This document shows positions 56,957 to 64,000 of a DNA stretch of 64,000 nucleotides, in pieces (positions within the stretch are counted from its first letter, which is position 1; the number at the start of each line of letters is the position of its first letter). The notes under the pieces are model-generated. The model was not told where the DNA came from and ran no database searches. It was given only the letters and a program-made list of their open reading frames with translations. The stretch comes from Comamonas sp. KCTC 72670. Lineage in GTDB: Bacteria; Myxococcota; Myxococcia; Myxococcales; Myxococcaceae. A program made the translations under genes and the position numbers. Location of the stretch: positions 455,575 to 519,574 of the forward strand of contig BNCN01000007.1 in NCBI GenBank assembly GCA_014656495.1. The letters run 5' to 3'.

Positions 56957-57012
56957 CGCGCGGCGGCCAGGCACCTCGCCGCGCGAGAGGGCCCCCGACG
57001 AGGGCCCCTCGC
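56957..57012. terminator. Hairpin pair between convergent genes
   Basis: CGCGCGGCG/CGCCGCGCG (56957-56965, 56977-56985) forms a 9-bp stem. A second, overlapping fold pairs GCGAG-AGGGCCC (56983-56994) with GGGCCCCTCGC (57002-57012). They lie just after the stop at 56954 and just before the convergent stop at 57015. Confidence 0.55.
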
Positions 57013-57014
57013 GC

Positions 57015-58259
57015 TCAGCCCTTCCGGTACCCGTACTGAAGGGCCCGCTCCTGCCAGACGCCTTCGTAGGGGCAGGCGCAGTCCGTCTCCTCGGGCTCCG
57101 GATACGCGTAGCGCTCGCCCTTGTAGTTGCGGAACACCGTCTCCTGCTGACCGTACTCGACGACGTAGTCCGGCTGGAGCGTGACCTTCCCACCACCGCC
57201 TGGCAGGTCCACCGCGAGGTGCGGCACCGCGAGCCCCGTGGTGTGCCCCCGGAGCTGCTGGATGATTTCCAGGCCCTTGGCGATGGGCGTGCGCAGGTGC
57301 TCACAGCCCTCGGCCACGTCCATCTGGTGCAGGTAGTACGGCCGCACGCGGGTGCGCAGCAGCAGGTGTGACAGCTCCTTGATGATGCGCGCGTCCGAGT
57401 TGAGCTGCCGCATCAAAACGGCCTGGTTCTCCACCGGAACCCCGTGGTCCACCAGGCGCTCACAGGCCTCGCGCGCCTCCGGCGTCACTTCCTTCGGATG
57501 GTTGAAGTGCGTGACGACGAAGACAGGCGCGTAGCGCCGGAGCGTCTTCGCCAGGGAGTCCGTGACCCGCATGGGCAGACACACCGGAACGCGGGTGCCG
57601 ATGCGAATCATCTCCACGTGAGGAATCTCACTGAGCGGCGCGAGGATCTCCTCCAGCCGCGAGTCGCTCAGCATGAAGGGGTCGCCGCCCGAGATGAGGA
57701 CGTCGCGCACCTCGGGGTGACGCCGGACGTAGTCCACGCCGCGGCGGATCTGCTCCTTGGAGAGCTCGGCCACCCCGCCCTGGGTGATGCGCCGCCGCGT
57801 ACAGTGACGGCAATAGACGGAGCACGTATCCAACGCGAGGAAGAGCACCCGGTCCGGATACTTGTGGACGATGCACTCCTCGGGGCGCGTCTTGTCCTCA
57901 CCCAGCGGGTCCGAGAGCTCCCCGGGGCGGACGCGTGCCTCCGCCCGGACGGGGATGGACTGCATGCGCACCGGGCAGAACGGATGCTCCGGGTCGATGA
58001 GGGACAGGTAGTACGGGCTGATGCCGATTCGGAACAGCGAGGACGTCTCCTGGACGCCCGCGCGCTCGTCGGCGGACAACGGCACGTAACGCTCGAGCTG
58101 CTCCAGCCCGCGCACCGCGTTCCGCTGCTGCCAACGCCAATCCGACCACTCCGCGTCGGTGGCGTTGGGGAACAACCGCTTGCGCCCTTCGGCGCTGAGC
58201 GAACCACGCGAAGTCGCAGGCTCCGGCGGGAGGCCCGCCGGAACCACTGAGGTATCCAT
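57015..58259 (-). CDS. kamA: Lysine 2,3-aminomutase (KamA-family radical SAM enzyme)
   Basis: The 414-residue enzyme contains the radical SAM cluster motif CSVYCRHC (CxxxCxxC), SGGDPFML, RPYYLHQMD and VDLPGGGGKVTLQPDY. The PLP-binding Lys in GGGGK and the two Asp that bind lysine in the clostridial enzyme are present (in HQMD and VDLPG). It converts L-lysine to L-beta-lysine with AdoMet, Fe-S and PLP. ATG 58259 overlaps the upstream paralogue's TAA (TAATG). The last part is Cys-containing (TDCACPYEG). Confidence 0.9.
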   Translation of the reverse strand: MDTSVVPAGLPPEPATSRGSLSAEGRKRLFPNATDAEWSDWRWQQRNAVRGLEQLERYVPLSADERAGVQETSSLFRIGISPYYLSLIDPEHPFCPVRMQSIPVRAEARVRPGELSDPLGEDKTRPEECIVHKYPDRVLFLALDTCSVYCRHCTRRRITQGGVAELSKEQIRRGVDYVRRHPEVRDVLISGGDPFMLSDSRLEEILAPLSEIPHVEMIRIGTRVPVCLPMRVTDSLAKTLRRYAPVFVVTHFNHPKEVTPEAREACERLVDHGVPVENQAVLMRQLNSDARIIKELSHLLLRTRVRPYYLHQMDVAEGCEHLRTPIAKGLEIIQQLRGHTTGLAVPHLAVDLPGGGGKVTLQPDYVVEYGQQETVFRNYKGERYAYPEPEETDCACPYEGVWQERALQYGYRKG

Positions 58260-59629
58260 TACGCTGCCTTCTGCTGCTCCCGCCACCACGCCTGGCCAGC
58301 CTCGGGCAGCTGGTCGATGGGGTCGAAGTATTCGTACTTCCGGCTGAGCGCTTCCGCATCGTTCATTTCGATGCCGGTGCGGTAGTTCTTGGTCCAGTAC
58401 GAGATGCCGCGCTCGCGGTCGTACTCCGCCACCTGGTGCACCCAGCGCTTCCCGACGAAGGGCACGTCACAGACGATGCGCGGCGTGGCGAAGCCCGGCA
58501 TGTAGCCCATGATGTCGTGCTGCAGCTTCTGCGCTTGCGCGACCGACAGCCGCCAGTGCTCGCTGTTGGGGATCATGTCGCACATGTAGAAGTAGTACGG
58601 CAGGATCTTCGCGTGGTCGAGCAGCGTGAAGCACAGGTCCAGCAGGGCCTGCGGGCTGTCGTTCACCCCGCGCAGCAGCACACCCTGGTTGCGCACATCG
58701 CGGAAGCCCATGTCGAGCAGCTTGCGAACCGCCTTGCCCACCAGCGGCGTGAGCTGCTGCGCGTGGTTGACGTGCGTGTGCATCGCCAGGTCCACGCCAC
58801 GCTCGATGGCCTTCTTCGCCAGCCGGTCCAGGCCCTGGAGCACCGAGTCCTGGAGGAAGTGCTGCGGAATGGCCATCAGGCCCTTGCTGGCCAGACGGAT
58901 GTCCCGGATGTTGGGGATGTCCATCAGCGCGCTGACGAAGGGCTCCAACTGCTGGATGGGCAGGTTGGCGATGTCGCCGCCCGACACCACCACGTCGCGC
59001 ACCGTCGGCGTCTTGCGCAGGTACTCGAGCATCTGCGCGTAGCGGTCCTTCGGACCGATGCCGAACTTGTGCTTGCTGACCTGGGGCACGTCATTGCCCA
59101 CCAGGTCCATGCGCGTACAGTGCCCGCAGTACTGCGGACAGGTCGGCAGCATCTCCGCCAGGACCTTGGTGGGATAGCGGTGCGTGAGGCCCTCCACCAC
59201 CCACATGTCCTGCTCGTGAAGACTGTCGCGGCTGGCCTTCGGGTGGTTGGTCCACTCCGAGAGGCGGTCGGCGAACGCCGGGAGCATGTAGCGACGCACC
59301 GGGTCGCGCCACAGGTCCTCGAAGTTCATCGTGTTGAGCATCTGCGGCGGCACGAGCACGGACATGGTCGCCCGCTCGCGCTGGTCACGCTCGATGCTCT
59401 CCGCCAGGTCGTCGGGGAGCAGCGCTCCCAACGTGGCCTTGAGCTCCTTGAGGTTCTTGACGGTGTGCTTCCGCTGCCAGACGGAGTTCTCCCAGTCGGC
59501 GGCGGACACGTCCTTGTAGCCAGGAATCCGTCTCCAATCGGGCTCGATGAACTCCCGACGGAGGGGATACGAAAAAGGCTGTTCTGCGGGGCCAGCCTCA
59601 GGCTTGGCCCGGATGGGCGTGGATTGCAT
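58259..59629 (-). CDS. Divergent KamA-family radical SAM aminomutase
   Basis: The 456-residue paralogue has CPQYCGHC (radical SAM motif), VVSGGDIANLPIQQL, HTHVNHAQQLTP, LLRGVNDS and a PLP-Lys candidate in VPFVGKRWVHQVAEYD. That site replaces the GGGGK of true lysine 2,3-aminomutase, and only one of the two substrate Asp is clear. Its N-terminus is longer and its C-terminus ends in a charged helix. AGGTGA lies upstream of ATG 59629, and it overlaps kamA by one base. It may use another amino acid; this is an inference from site differences. Confidence 0.82.
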   Translation of the reverse strand: MQSTPIRAKPEAGPAEQPFSYPLRREFIEPDWRRIPGYKDVSAADWENSVWQRKHTVKNLKELKATLGALLPDDLAESIERDQRERATMSVLVPPQMLNTMNFEDLWRDPVRRYMLPAFADRLSEWTNHPKASRDSLHEQDMWVVEGLTHRYPTKVLAEMLPTCPQYCGHCTRMDLVGNDVPQVSKHKFGIGPKDRYAQMLEYLRKTPTVRDVVVSGGDIANLPIQQLEPFVSALMDIPNIRDIRLASKGLMAIPQHFLQDSVLQGLDRLAKKAIERGVDLAMHTHVNHAQQLTPLVGKAVRKLLDMGFRDVRNQGVLLRGVNDSPQALLDLCFTLLDHAKILPYYFYMCDMIPNSEHWRLSVAQAQKLQHDIMGYMPGFATPRIVCDVPFVGKRWVHQVAEYDRERGISYWTKNYRTGIEMNDAEALSRKYEYFDPIDQLPEAGQAWWREQQKAA

Positions 59630-59708
59630 GACGCTTCACCTCTTTGTTACTGCGCGCGGGCGAGGCGTCATAGCGCGCCAATGCCCCACTTCGGTCAACA
59701 TTCGAAGA

Positions 59709-59723
59709 GGGCATCGGATGCCC
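59709..59723 (-). terminator. Possible short hairpin after the kinase gene
   Basis: GGGCATC and GATGCCC flank a single G, effectively a 5-bp stem with a 5-nt loop, 7 nt past the kinase stop. It is a weak candidate. Confidence 0.25.
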
Positions 59724-59729
59724 GCTTTC

Positions 59730-62543
59730 TCACTCGATGGGAACGTTCACCAGCTTCGCGACACCCGTCTCCGTGATCTCGACCACCTCGGGCTTGGTCG
59801 ACTTGCCGTTGAGCTTGAAGGAAATCTTCCGCTTGCCCACCGGTAGCATCAACGGGCTGCCGAGCGTGACGGGCGTCTGACGGTTCGTCTTCTTCCCGTC
59901 GACGTAGATATCCGCGCCCGCCGGCTTTGTGCTGCAGGCGAACTTGCCCATGACCTTGGGGGCCTTCGGCGGCTTGGGCGCGGGTGGCGGCTTGGGCGTC
60001 GCGGGGGCCTTGGGTTGCTGCGGTGCATCAGCCACCACGGCCTCCGGCTCCTTGACCATGGCGAACTCGACCTTGAGTTGCTCGCTGCTGCCATCGGCCT
60101 TGAACTCGCCGGAGTAGGTCTTGTAGCCGGCGAGCTTCGCGGTGAACTTGTACGTCTTGCCCACCTCGAGGTTCGCCATCCTCGCATCGGGGATGCGGCC
60201 CAGGCGCTCGCCATTCACGGCGATCTCGGCGCCCTTCTCCCCTTCGAAAACAGCGGCGACCTGAACGGGCGCGGGTTCCGGATCCCCGGCGGGCGGAGGG
60301 TCCTCCCCCGTGGCCCCCGTGGGCGCATCCGGCGTCTGCGGATCCGTGTTCGCGGGCGCATCCGGAGGCGTCTCCGTCGTCCCAGCGGCAATGACGATAC
60401 CGGTGTTCTGAGGCGGCGTCGGGGGCGGCTGAACCGGAGGCGGCGCGGCCTGCGGATCGGCCGCGAGCGGCAACGAAACGACAATCCGGCTGCCCGCGAC
60501 GACGTCCACCGTCTTGGCCGCGTTCTGCGTCCCCGGCGCGCTCGCGGTGACCCGGTACTGGCCCGCGGGGAGCGAGAGCAGCGTGTTGACCTGGACGTCC
60601 TGCCCGTTCACCTGGATGCGCGCCTCCGGATTGGACGGAGACACCATGAAGGTGACCTCGCCCACCGACGGCTTGTTGAACATCACCACGCCCACGACGA
60701 GCAGCAGCACGATGGCCACCGCGGCGGCGAACAGCACCGGCTTGGGCAGGGTCTTGAGGTTGAGCGCGGGCTTGGCCCCCTTGGAGGGGACCTTCGTCTT
60801 CGCCTTCGCGGGCACGGCGGCCTTCGCGGGCGGCCTCGCGTCCTCGGCCGGGAGCGGGACCGAGCCGGTGACTTCCTCCTCCGGCTCGTTCAGGTCGTCG
60901 GGGTGAGGCGCGTCTTCACCGTAGTCGTCGTGCTCGTCGTACGCGGCGCCGCTGTCCTCCTCGGGCGGCTCCTCGTAATCGGAGGGGTCCTCGGCCTCGA
61001 GCTCACGCCGCGAGCCGCTGCCACGGCTCGGCACGGGCCTGCTGCCCGTCTCCTCGTCCAGCGAAGGCGACGAGCCGCGCGAGCGCGACGGAGGCGCCGA
61101 GGGCGCGGGGCCAATCATGGTGGCGCCGGCGTAGGCCTCACCGTCGTCATTCCCGATGACGACCTGAGCCTTCGGCCCACTCTTCCCCTTGCCGCGAGCG
61201 GACGTATCCGGGGCGGGCGCGCGAGCATGCTTCACGGGGGCGGACGGACCGCCCTCGTGCATGGGGTTCTCCGTGCGCCCGGTGATGCTGTCGTCCACCA
61301 CGACGCTGCTGTCGGCCACCCGGGTCTCGGGGGACATGAACGTCTGCGTCGAGTCGACAATCTGGGTCTTGTCGCCCGCGCCGACGCCCATCTCCTCGAG
61401 TTCCTCGGCGGTGGGCGGCGGGATGTAGTCCTGGGCGGGCTGCGCGGGGGAGGTCGAGGCCCGGCCCGCGGGGGTTCCCGTCACGACCACGGCGGGAGGC
61501 GGAGCACGCCGCGACGCCTGCCGGTTGAGCCCCGGCGCCACGGTGACGTTCGAGGTCTCCATCTGATCGGGGCGCTCGATTCCCGCGTAGCGCTCCATCT
61601 TCTCCGCCTCGCGGAGCATGTCCTCGGCGAAGGCCTCCTTCATGTACGAAGAGAGGTGCTTGGACGAGTAGATGGCGTCCCCGGCCAGGAGGAACCGCAT
61701 CAGGTCCTCGGCCATGTCGGAGGCCCACTGGTAGCGGTCCTCGGGCTCACGGGTGAGCGCCTTGAGGACCACCTTCTCCAGGCCCTGCGGGATGCTCGGG
61801 TTGAACTCGCTGGGGAGCGGAACCTCGGCGTTGCGGACCTTCTCCAGCGTGGAGAAGTCGGACTCGCCGACGAAGAGCTTCTCGCCGGTGAGCATTTCGT
61901 ACAGCAGCACGCCCACGGCGAAGATGTCACTGCGCCGGTCAATGGGCATGCCCCGGACCTGCTCCGGGCTCATGTAGCCGAACTTCCCCTTGAGGATGCC
62001 GGCCTGGGTCTTCTGCGAGCGGTTCGCGGCCTTGGCGATACCGAAGTCGATGACTTTGACCTCGCCCTCATAGGAAATGAGGATGTTCTGAGGCGACACG
62101 TCGCGGTGGATGATGTGCAGGTCCTGGCCGCGGGCGTCCTTCTTGCGGTGCGCGTAGTCCAGGCCGTCGCAGATCTTGGAGGCGATGAACACCGCCTGCG
62201 CGGTGGGCATGATCTCCTTGCGCCGCCGGTAGCGCTCCAACATGGTCCGCACGTCGCGGCCGGCCACGTACTCCATGGCGATGAAGTAGGTGTCGTCGTG
62301 CTTCCCGAGTTCGTTGATGTGCACGACGTTGGCGTGGTTCAGCTGAACGCTGATCCGCGCCTCGTCGATGAACATCGTGATGAACTCTTCGTCCTCCGCC
62401 ATCGTGGGGAGGATCTTCTTGATGGCCAGGATTCGCTCGAAGCCCTCGACGCCGAAGGCCTTCGCGATGAACACCTCCGCCATGCCGCCGACGTTGATGC
62501 GCTCGAGGAGCAGGTACTTCCCAAAGAGGGTCGGCTTCTTCAT
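59730..62543 (-). CDS. Ser/Thr protein kinase with C-terminal PEGA domains
   Basis: The 937-residue protein has an N-terminal Hanks-type kinase (residues 8-280): VGGMAEVF loop, Lys42/43 in AIKK, HRDVSPQN with Asp148, DFG at 166-168 and GYMSPEQ. A long acidic linker and a membrane segment near 600-620 follow. Outside are three PEGA-like domains at about 626-695, 761-830 and 864-937, separated by Pro-rich linkers. PEGA domains are thought to bind surface ligands. ATG 62543 lies in a structured leader. It is not in an operon with the aminomutases, from which it is separated by 100 nt. Confidence 0.94.
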   Translation of the reverse strand: MKKPTLFGKYLLLERINVGGMAEVFIAKAFGVEGFERILAIKKILPTMAEDEEFITMFIDEARISVQLNHANVVHINELGKHDDTYFIAMEYVAGRDVRTMLERYRRRKEIMPTAQAVFIASKICDGLDYAHRKKDARGQDLHIIHRDVSPQNILISYEGEVKVIDFGIAKAANRSQKTQAGILKGKFGYMSPEQVRGMPIDRRSDIFAVGVLLYEMLTGEKLFVGESDFSTLEKVRNAEVPLPSEFNPSIPQGLEKVVLKALTREPEDRYQWASDMAEDLMRFLLAGDAIYSSKHLSSYMKEAFAEDMLREAEKMERYAGIERPDQMETSNVTVAPGLNRQASRRAPPPAVVVTGTPAGRASTSPAQPAQDYIPPPTAEELEEMGVGAGDKTQIVDSTQTFMSPETRVADSSVVVDDSITGRTENPMHEGGPSAPVKHARAPAPDTSARGKGKSGPKAQVVIGNDDGEAYAGATMIGPAPSAPPSRSRGSSPSLDEETGSRPVPSRGSGSRRELEAEDPSDYEEPPEEDSGAAYDEHDDYGEDAPHPDDLNEPEEEVTGSVPLPAEDARPPAKAAVPAKAKTKVPSKGAKPALNLKTLPKPVLFAAAVAIVLLLVVGVVMFNKPSVGEVTFMVSPSNPEARIQVNGQDVQVNTLLSLPAGQYRVTASAPGTQNAAKTVDVVAGSRIVVSLPLAADPQAAPPPVQPPPTPPQNTGIVIAAGTTETPPDAPANTDPQTPDAPTGATGEDPPPAGDPEPAPVQVAAVFEGEKGAEIAVNGERLGRIPDARMANLEVGKTYKFTAKLAGYKTYSGEFKADGSSEQLKVEFAMVKEPEAVVADAPQQPKAPATPKPPPAPKPPKAPKVMGKFACSTKPAGADIYVDGKKTNRQTPVTLGSPLMLPVGKRKISFKLNGKSTKPEVVEITETGVAKLVNVPIE

Positions 62544-62571
62544 CTCGTGGAGCGGCCCGGCACCGGGAGGC

Positions 62572-62594
62572 GCGCACCGCGACAGGCGGTGCGC
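62572..62594 (-). promoter_or_regulatory. Leader hairpin of the PEGA kinase mRNA
   Basis: GCGCACCGC (62572-62580) and GCGGTGCGC (62586-62594) pair perfectly over a 5-nt loop. A second small stem (CCGGG/CCCGG) lies upstream, both between the predicted start of transcription and the ATG. It could tune translation. Confidence 0.4.
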
Positions 62595-62613
62595 AGACCG
62601 GGCGGAAACCCGG

Positions 62614-62643
62614 ACTCTATTCGCAGCGACAACGGCGAGTCAA
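62614..62643 (-). promoter_or_regulatory. Sigma-70-type promoter of the PEGA kinase gene
   Basis: TTGACT (62643-62638) and TAGAGT (62619-62614) are 18 bp apart, with five and four of six matches. Transcription would begin near 62607, leaving a leader of about 64 nt. Confidence 0.5.
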
Positions 62644-63342
62644 ACACGCACAGCGGCCTGAAAGCCCAACGAATCCAGGAGCTTGAACCCTCCAAGGCCC
62701 CACCGGAGTTCCCCACCGAAGGGTCAAAATCCACGACGCGTGGCGGCAGGCTCCAGGGGGCGGCACATCGCCGTGCAGCATGCAAGCGCGGAAGTAGGTT
62801 GATGTCGCCGTAGGTGCTGGAAGGCGCACGCCATTTTAGGCGCCTTGAGCGCTCACGCCGTGCTCCTCCGCGCCCCATGAGCGCCCTTCCCCACCCCGGG
62901 CGTTGGCAGCGAGAAGGCGACCACGGGCGGACGCGAGGCATCAACCGAGGCCCCTGATCCGTGCGAACCGGGTCCGCGTGGGGACGACTCGATGGACGAG
63001 AGCGCCGAGTCGGATGCTGGCGCAAGCGGTGGGCTTGGCGGAGGCGGCCACGCCCTTCTCTCAATCCCGACACAGCGTGAGGCACCACTCCACGAGCATC
63101 CGCGACTCTGGAACTGGCGCCTCCAAGCGCCGCGACCAGTTCGCTCGCCGAGACGGAACCCCAACTGAGCGGGGCCACTTCAACGGTCAGCCCTTCCCGA
63201 GGAACGAAAAGCAGCAACGCCCAGCGCGGAGGCAGCGAATCTCAACGGACGACGTCGCCATCACCTGGCGCAATCAGCCGGGCAGGTCACCGCCGTTCCG
63301 ACCGGTGAGCCCCGAGTTACGCCCAGGCACGAGCTCACGTGA
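62644..63342. other. Unassigned region between kinase and rRNA genes
   Basis: About 700 nt lacks a convincing gene. Open frames exist on both strands, but none has a ribosome site, a sensible start or a recognised domain. One leftward frame around 63100-63217 has a faint resemblance to IS66 TnpA C-termini (GLTVEVAPLSWG), which is not strong enough to call. This may be degenerated accessory DNA. Confidence 0.4.
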
Positions 63343-63447
63343 CGTTGTGCCTGAGCCAATAGGAGTGACGGCCTGGCGTAGTGCCCGAGCCACTGAAGTG
63401 CGATGGGCTGGCGTTGTGCCTGAGCGCACCGCTGGTGGTGGGGCTGG
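63343..63447 (+). repeat. Three imperfect 34-36-nt tandem units
   Basis: Units start at 63343, 63377 and 63412, each beginning CGTWGTGCCYGAGC and ending in a CTGG. The last unit continues into the hydrophobic frame at 63381-63596. Copies differ at several positions. The origin is unclear. Confidence 0.4.
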
Positions 63448-63596
63448 GCTACGCCTTCTCGCACAGCGTGGACGCGGTGGCGAAGGGGGCGGCGCACGCC
63501 GAGCACTGGCTGGCAGTGGCGGGGGTGCTGGCCCTGGCGGCCTGGGGCGGGGTGCGCCGGCTGCGGCGCGGACGCTCGCGGAAGGGCGCCGGCTGA
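63381..63596 (+). pseudogene. Possible C-terminal fragment of a DedA-like membrane protein
   Basis: A 71-residue frame (GTG at 63381) encodes a hydrophobic segment APLVVGLGYAFSHSVDAVAK and a second segment AEHWLAVAGVLALAAWGGV with a basic tail. The tail is reminiscent of DedA-family C-termini, but no other part of such a protein is present upstream. It may be a decayed fragment or a small membrane protein. No ribosome site was seen. Confidence 0.35.
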
Positions 63597-63633
63597 AGGC
63601 CCGCGGGCCCCGGGCGCGAAACCCAAGGCCCCC

Positions 63634-63676
63634 AAAAAGGAAAACCCCCGGTGTCCACGAGGGACACCAGGGGTTT
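63634..63676 (-). terminator. rRNA operon terminator
   Basis: Reading leftward, AAACCCC-GGTGTCC pairs with GGACACC-GGGGTTT (one mismatch), about 14 bp, followed by TTTTCCTTTTT. It begins about 10 nt after the 5S end, so it is the strongest terminator of the window. Confidence 0.85.
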
Positions 63677-63686
63677 CTCAAAAAGA

Positions 63687-63804
<118 letters not shown>

Positions 63805-63963
63805 AACAAGCGACAGTGCATACAAAGGGTAAGTTTCGAATTTCTACTAAGCGAAGTCTCGCTGTGCGCTAAGTGAGTCTTCCAGGCGAGTGCGTTAAGC
63901 ACTCGAGCCTCGGCCTTGGCCCCGAGTCCCTTACTCCCCTTGAGGGGGCATGCAAGAGAATGG
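63805..63963 (-). other. 23S-5S spacer
   Basis: This is the spacer between 23S and 5S rRNA. It contains a perfect hairpin, CGAGTGC (63887-63893) with GCACTCG (63899-63905), a likely processing stem. No tRNA gene was found. Confidence 0.6.
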
Positions 63964-64000
63964 GGAAAGTAAGCCTCACGACCAATTAGTACCGGTTAGC
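63964..64000 (-). rRNA. 23S ribosomal RNA, 3' end (partial)
   Basis: The complement reads GCTAACCGGTACTAATTGG then GTGAGGCTTA, matching the conserved 3' terminus of bacterial 23S rRNA (E. coli GCTAACCGGTACTAATGAAC then GTGAGGCTTAACC). The gene continues beyond the right edge; the exact 3' end is approximate. Confidence 0.92.

Noticed and set aside
60015..62813. A 932-codon open frame on the plus strand opposite the kinase
   Set aside because: Antisense artefact of GC-rich codon use; the kinase has all catalytic motifs.
62540..63217. A 225-codon leftward frame as an IS66-type transposase remnant
   Set aside because: Only a vague hydrophobic match, no inverted repeats and no TnpB or TnpC parts were seen.

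Overview
The window is GC-rich (roughly 70% G+C by eye), uses many GTG starts, packs its genes with GTGA/ATGA/TAATG overlaps, and carries FHA-domain proteins, a PEGA-tailed Ser/Thr kinase, HD-GYP and MshEN (cyclic-di-GMP) proteins and many lipoproteins. Together these point to a myxobacterium of the Myxococcus/Corallococcus/Pyxidicoccus group. This is a chromosomal segment: housekeeping genes (xseA, aspS, recJ, secDF-yajC, queA-tgt) alternate with accessory loci, and an rRNA operon (23S 3' end and 5S, leftward) lies at the right edge. No complete insertion sequence, CRISPR array, prophage or tRNA gene was seen.

Layout. 1-15668 (all minus strand) holds a Tad/Flp-type (type IVc pilus-like) locus. 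In transcription order it has a TadE-like protein, an oversized cysteine-rich TadG-like protein, a second TadE-like protein, two secreted proteins of unknown function, a 75-residue Flp-like prepilin, a membrane protein and a lipoprotein. A hairpin and a good sigma-70 promoter follow, then CpaB, TadB, TadC, two FHA-transmembrane proteins and, translationally coupled to the last of these, xseA and the start of xseB. The ATPase (TadA/CpaF), secretin (CpaC), TadZ and prepilin peptidase are absent here and must be encoded elsewhere if the machine works. The gene content recalls the split Tad-like Kil apparatus reported for contact-dependent prey killing in M. xanthus; that match is made from memory. 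An ECF sigma/anti-sigma pair sits directly upstream (15765-17797).

17880-24243: a DUF2085 membrane protein, two peptide-ABC ATPases without permeases, two stand-alone MshEN proteins, a DUF4292 lipoprotein, and a divergent ExbB/ExbD pair. 24346-28501: an acyl-CoA dehydrogenase, a HadAB-like hydratase pair and a DapB-fold dehydrogenase. 28740-38907: an HD-GYP response regulator, a HEAT-cyclophilin lipoprotein, a zinc-ribbon membrane protein, a MoxR/DUF58 pair, a RapA-like SNF2 helicase and an Smr protein. 38952-48330: DUF72, a YegS-type lipid kinase, AspRS, a putative metalloprotease lipoprotein with a partner barrel, a YHS protein, RecJ and another barrel. 48409-55346: secF-secD-yajC, tgt, queA and a SpoIID-like protein. 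55398-62543: three small envelope proteins, two tandem KamA-family radical SAM enzymes and the PEGA kinase.

How the genes may work together. The strongest functional unit is the pilus-like locus with its own regulators. The FHA proteins have cytoplasmic modules suited to reading phospho-threonine, and one carries four 16-residue repeats with an evenly spaced Thr, so control by Ser/Thr kinases is plausible. The MshEN and HD-GYP proteins suggest cyclic-di-GMP sensing in the same neighbourhood. queA-tgt and yajC-secD-secF are classical associations. The first aminomutase retains the residues of true lysine 2,3-aminomutases, while its neighbour is divergent.
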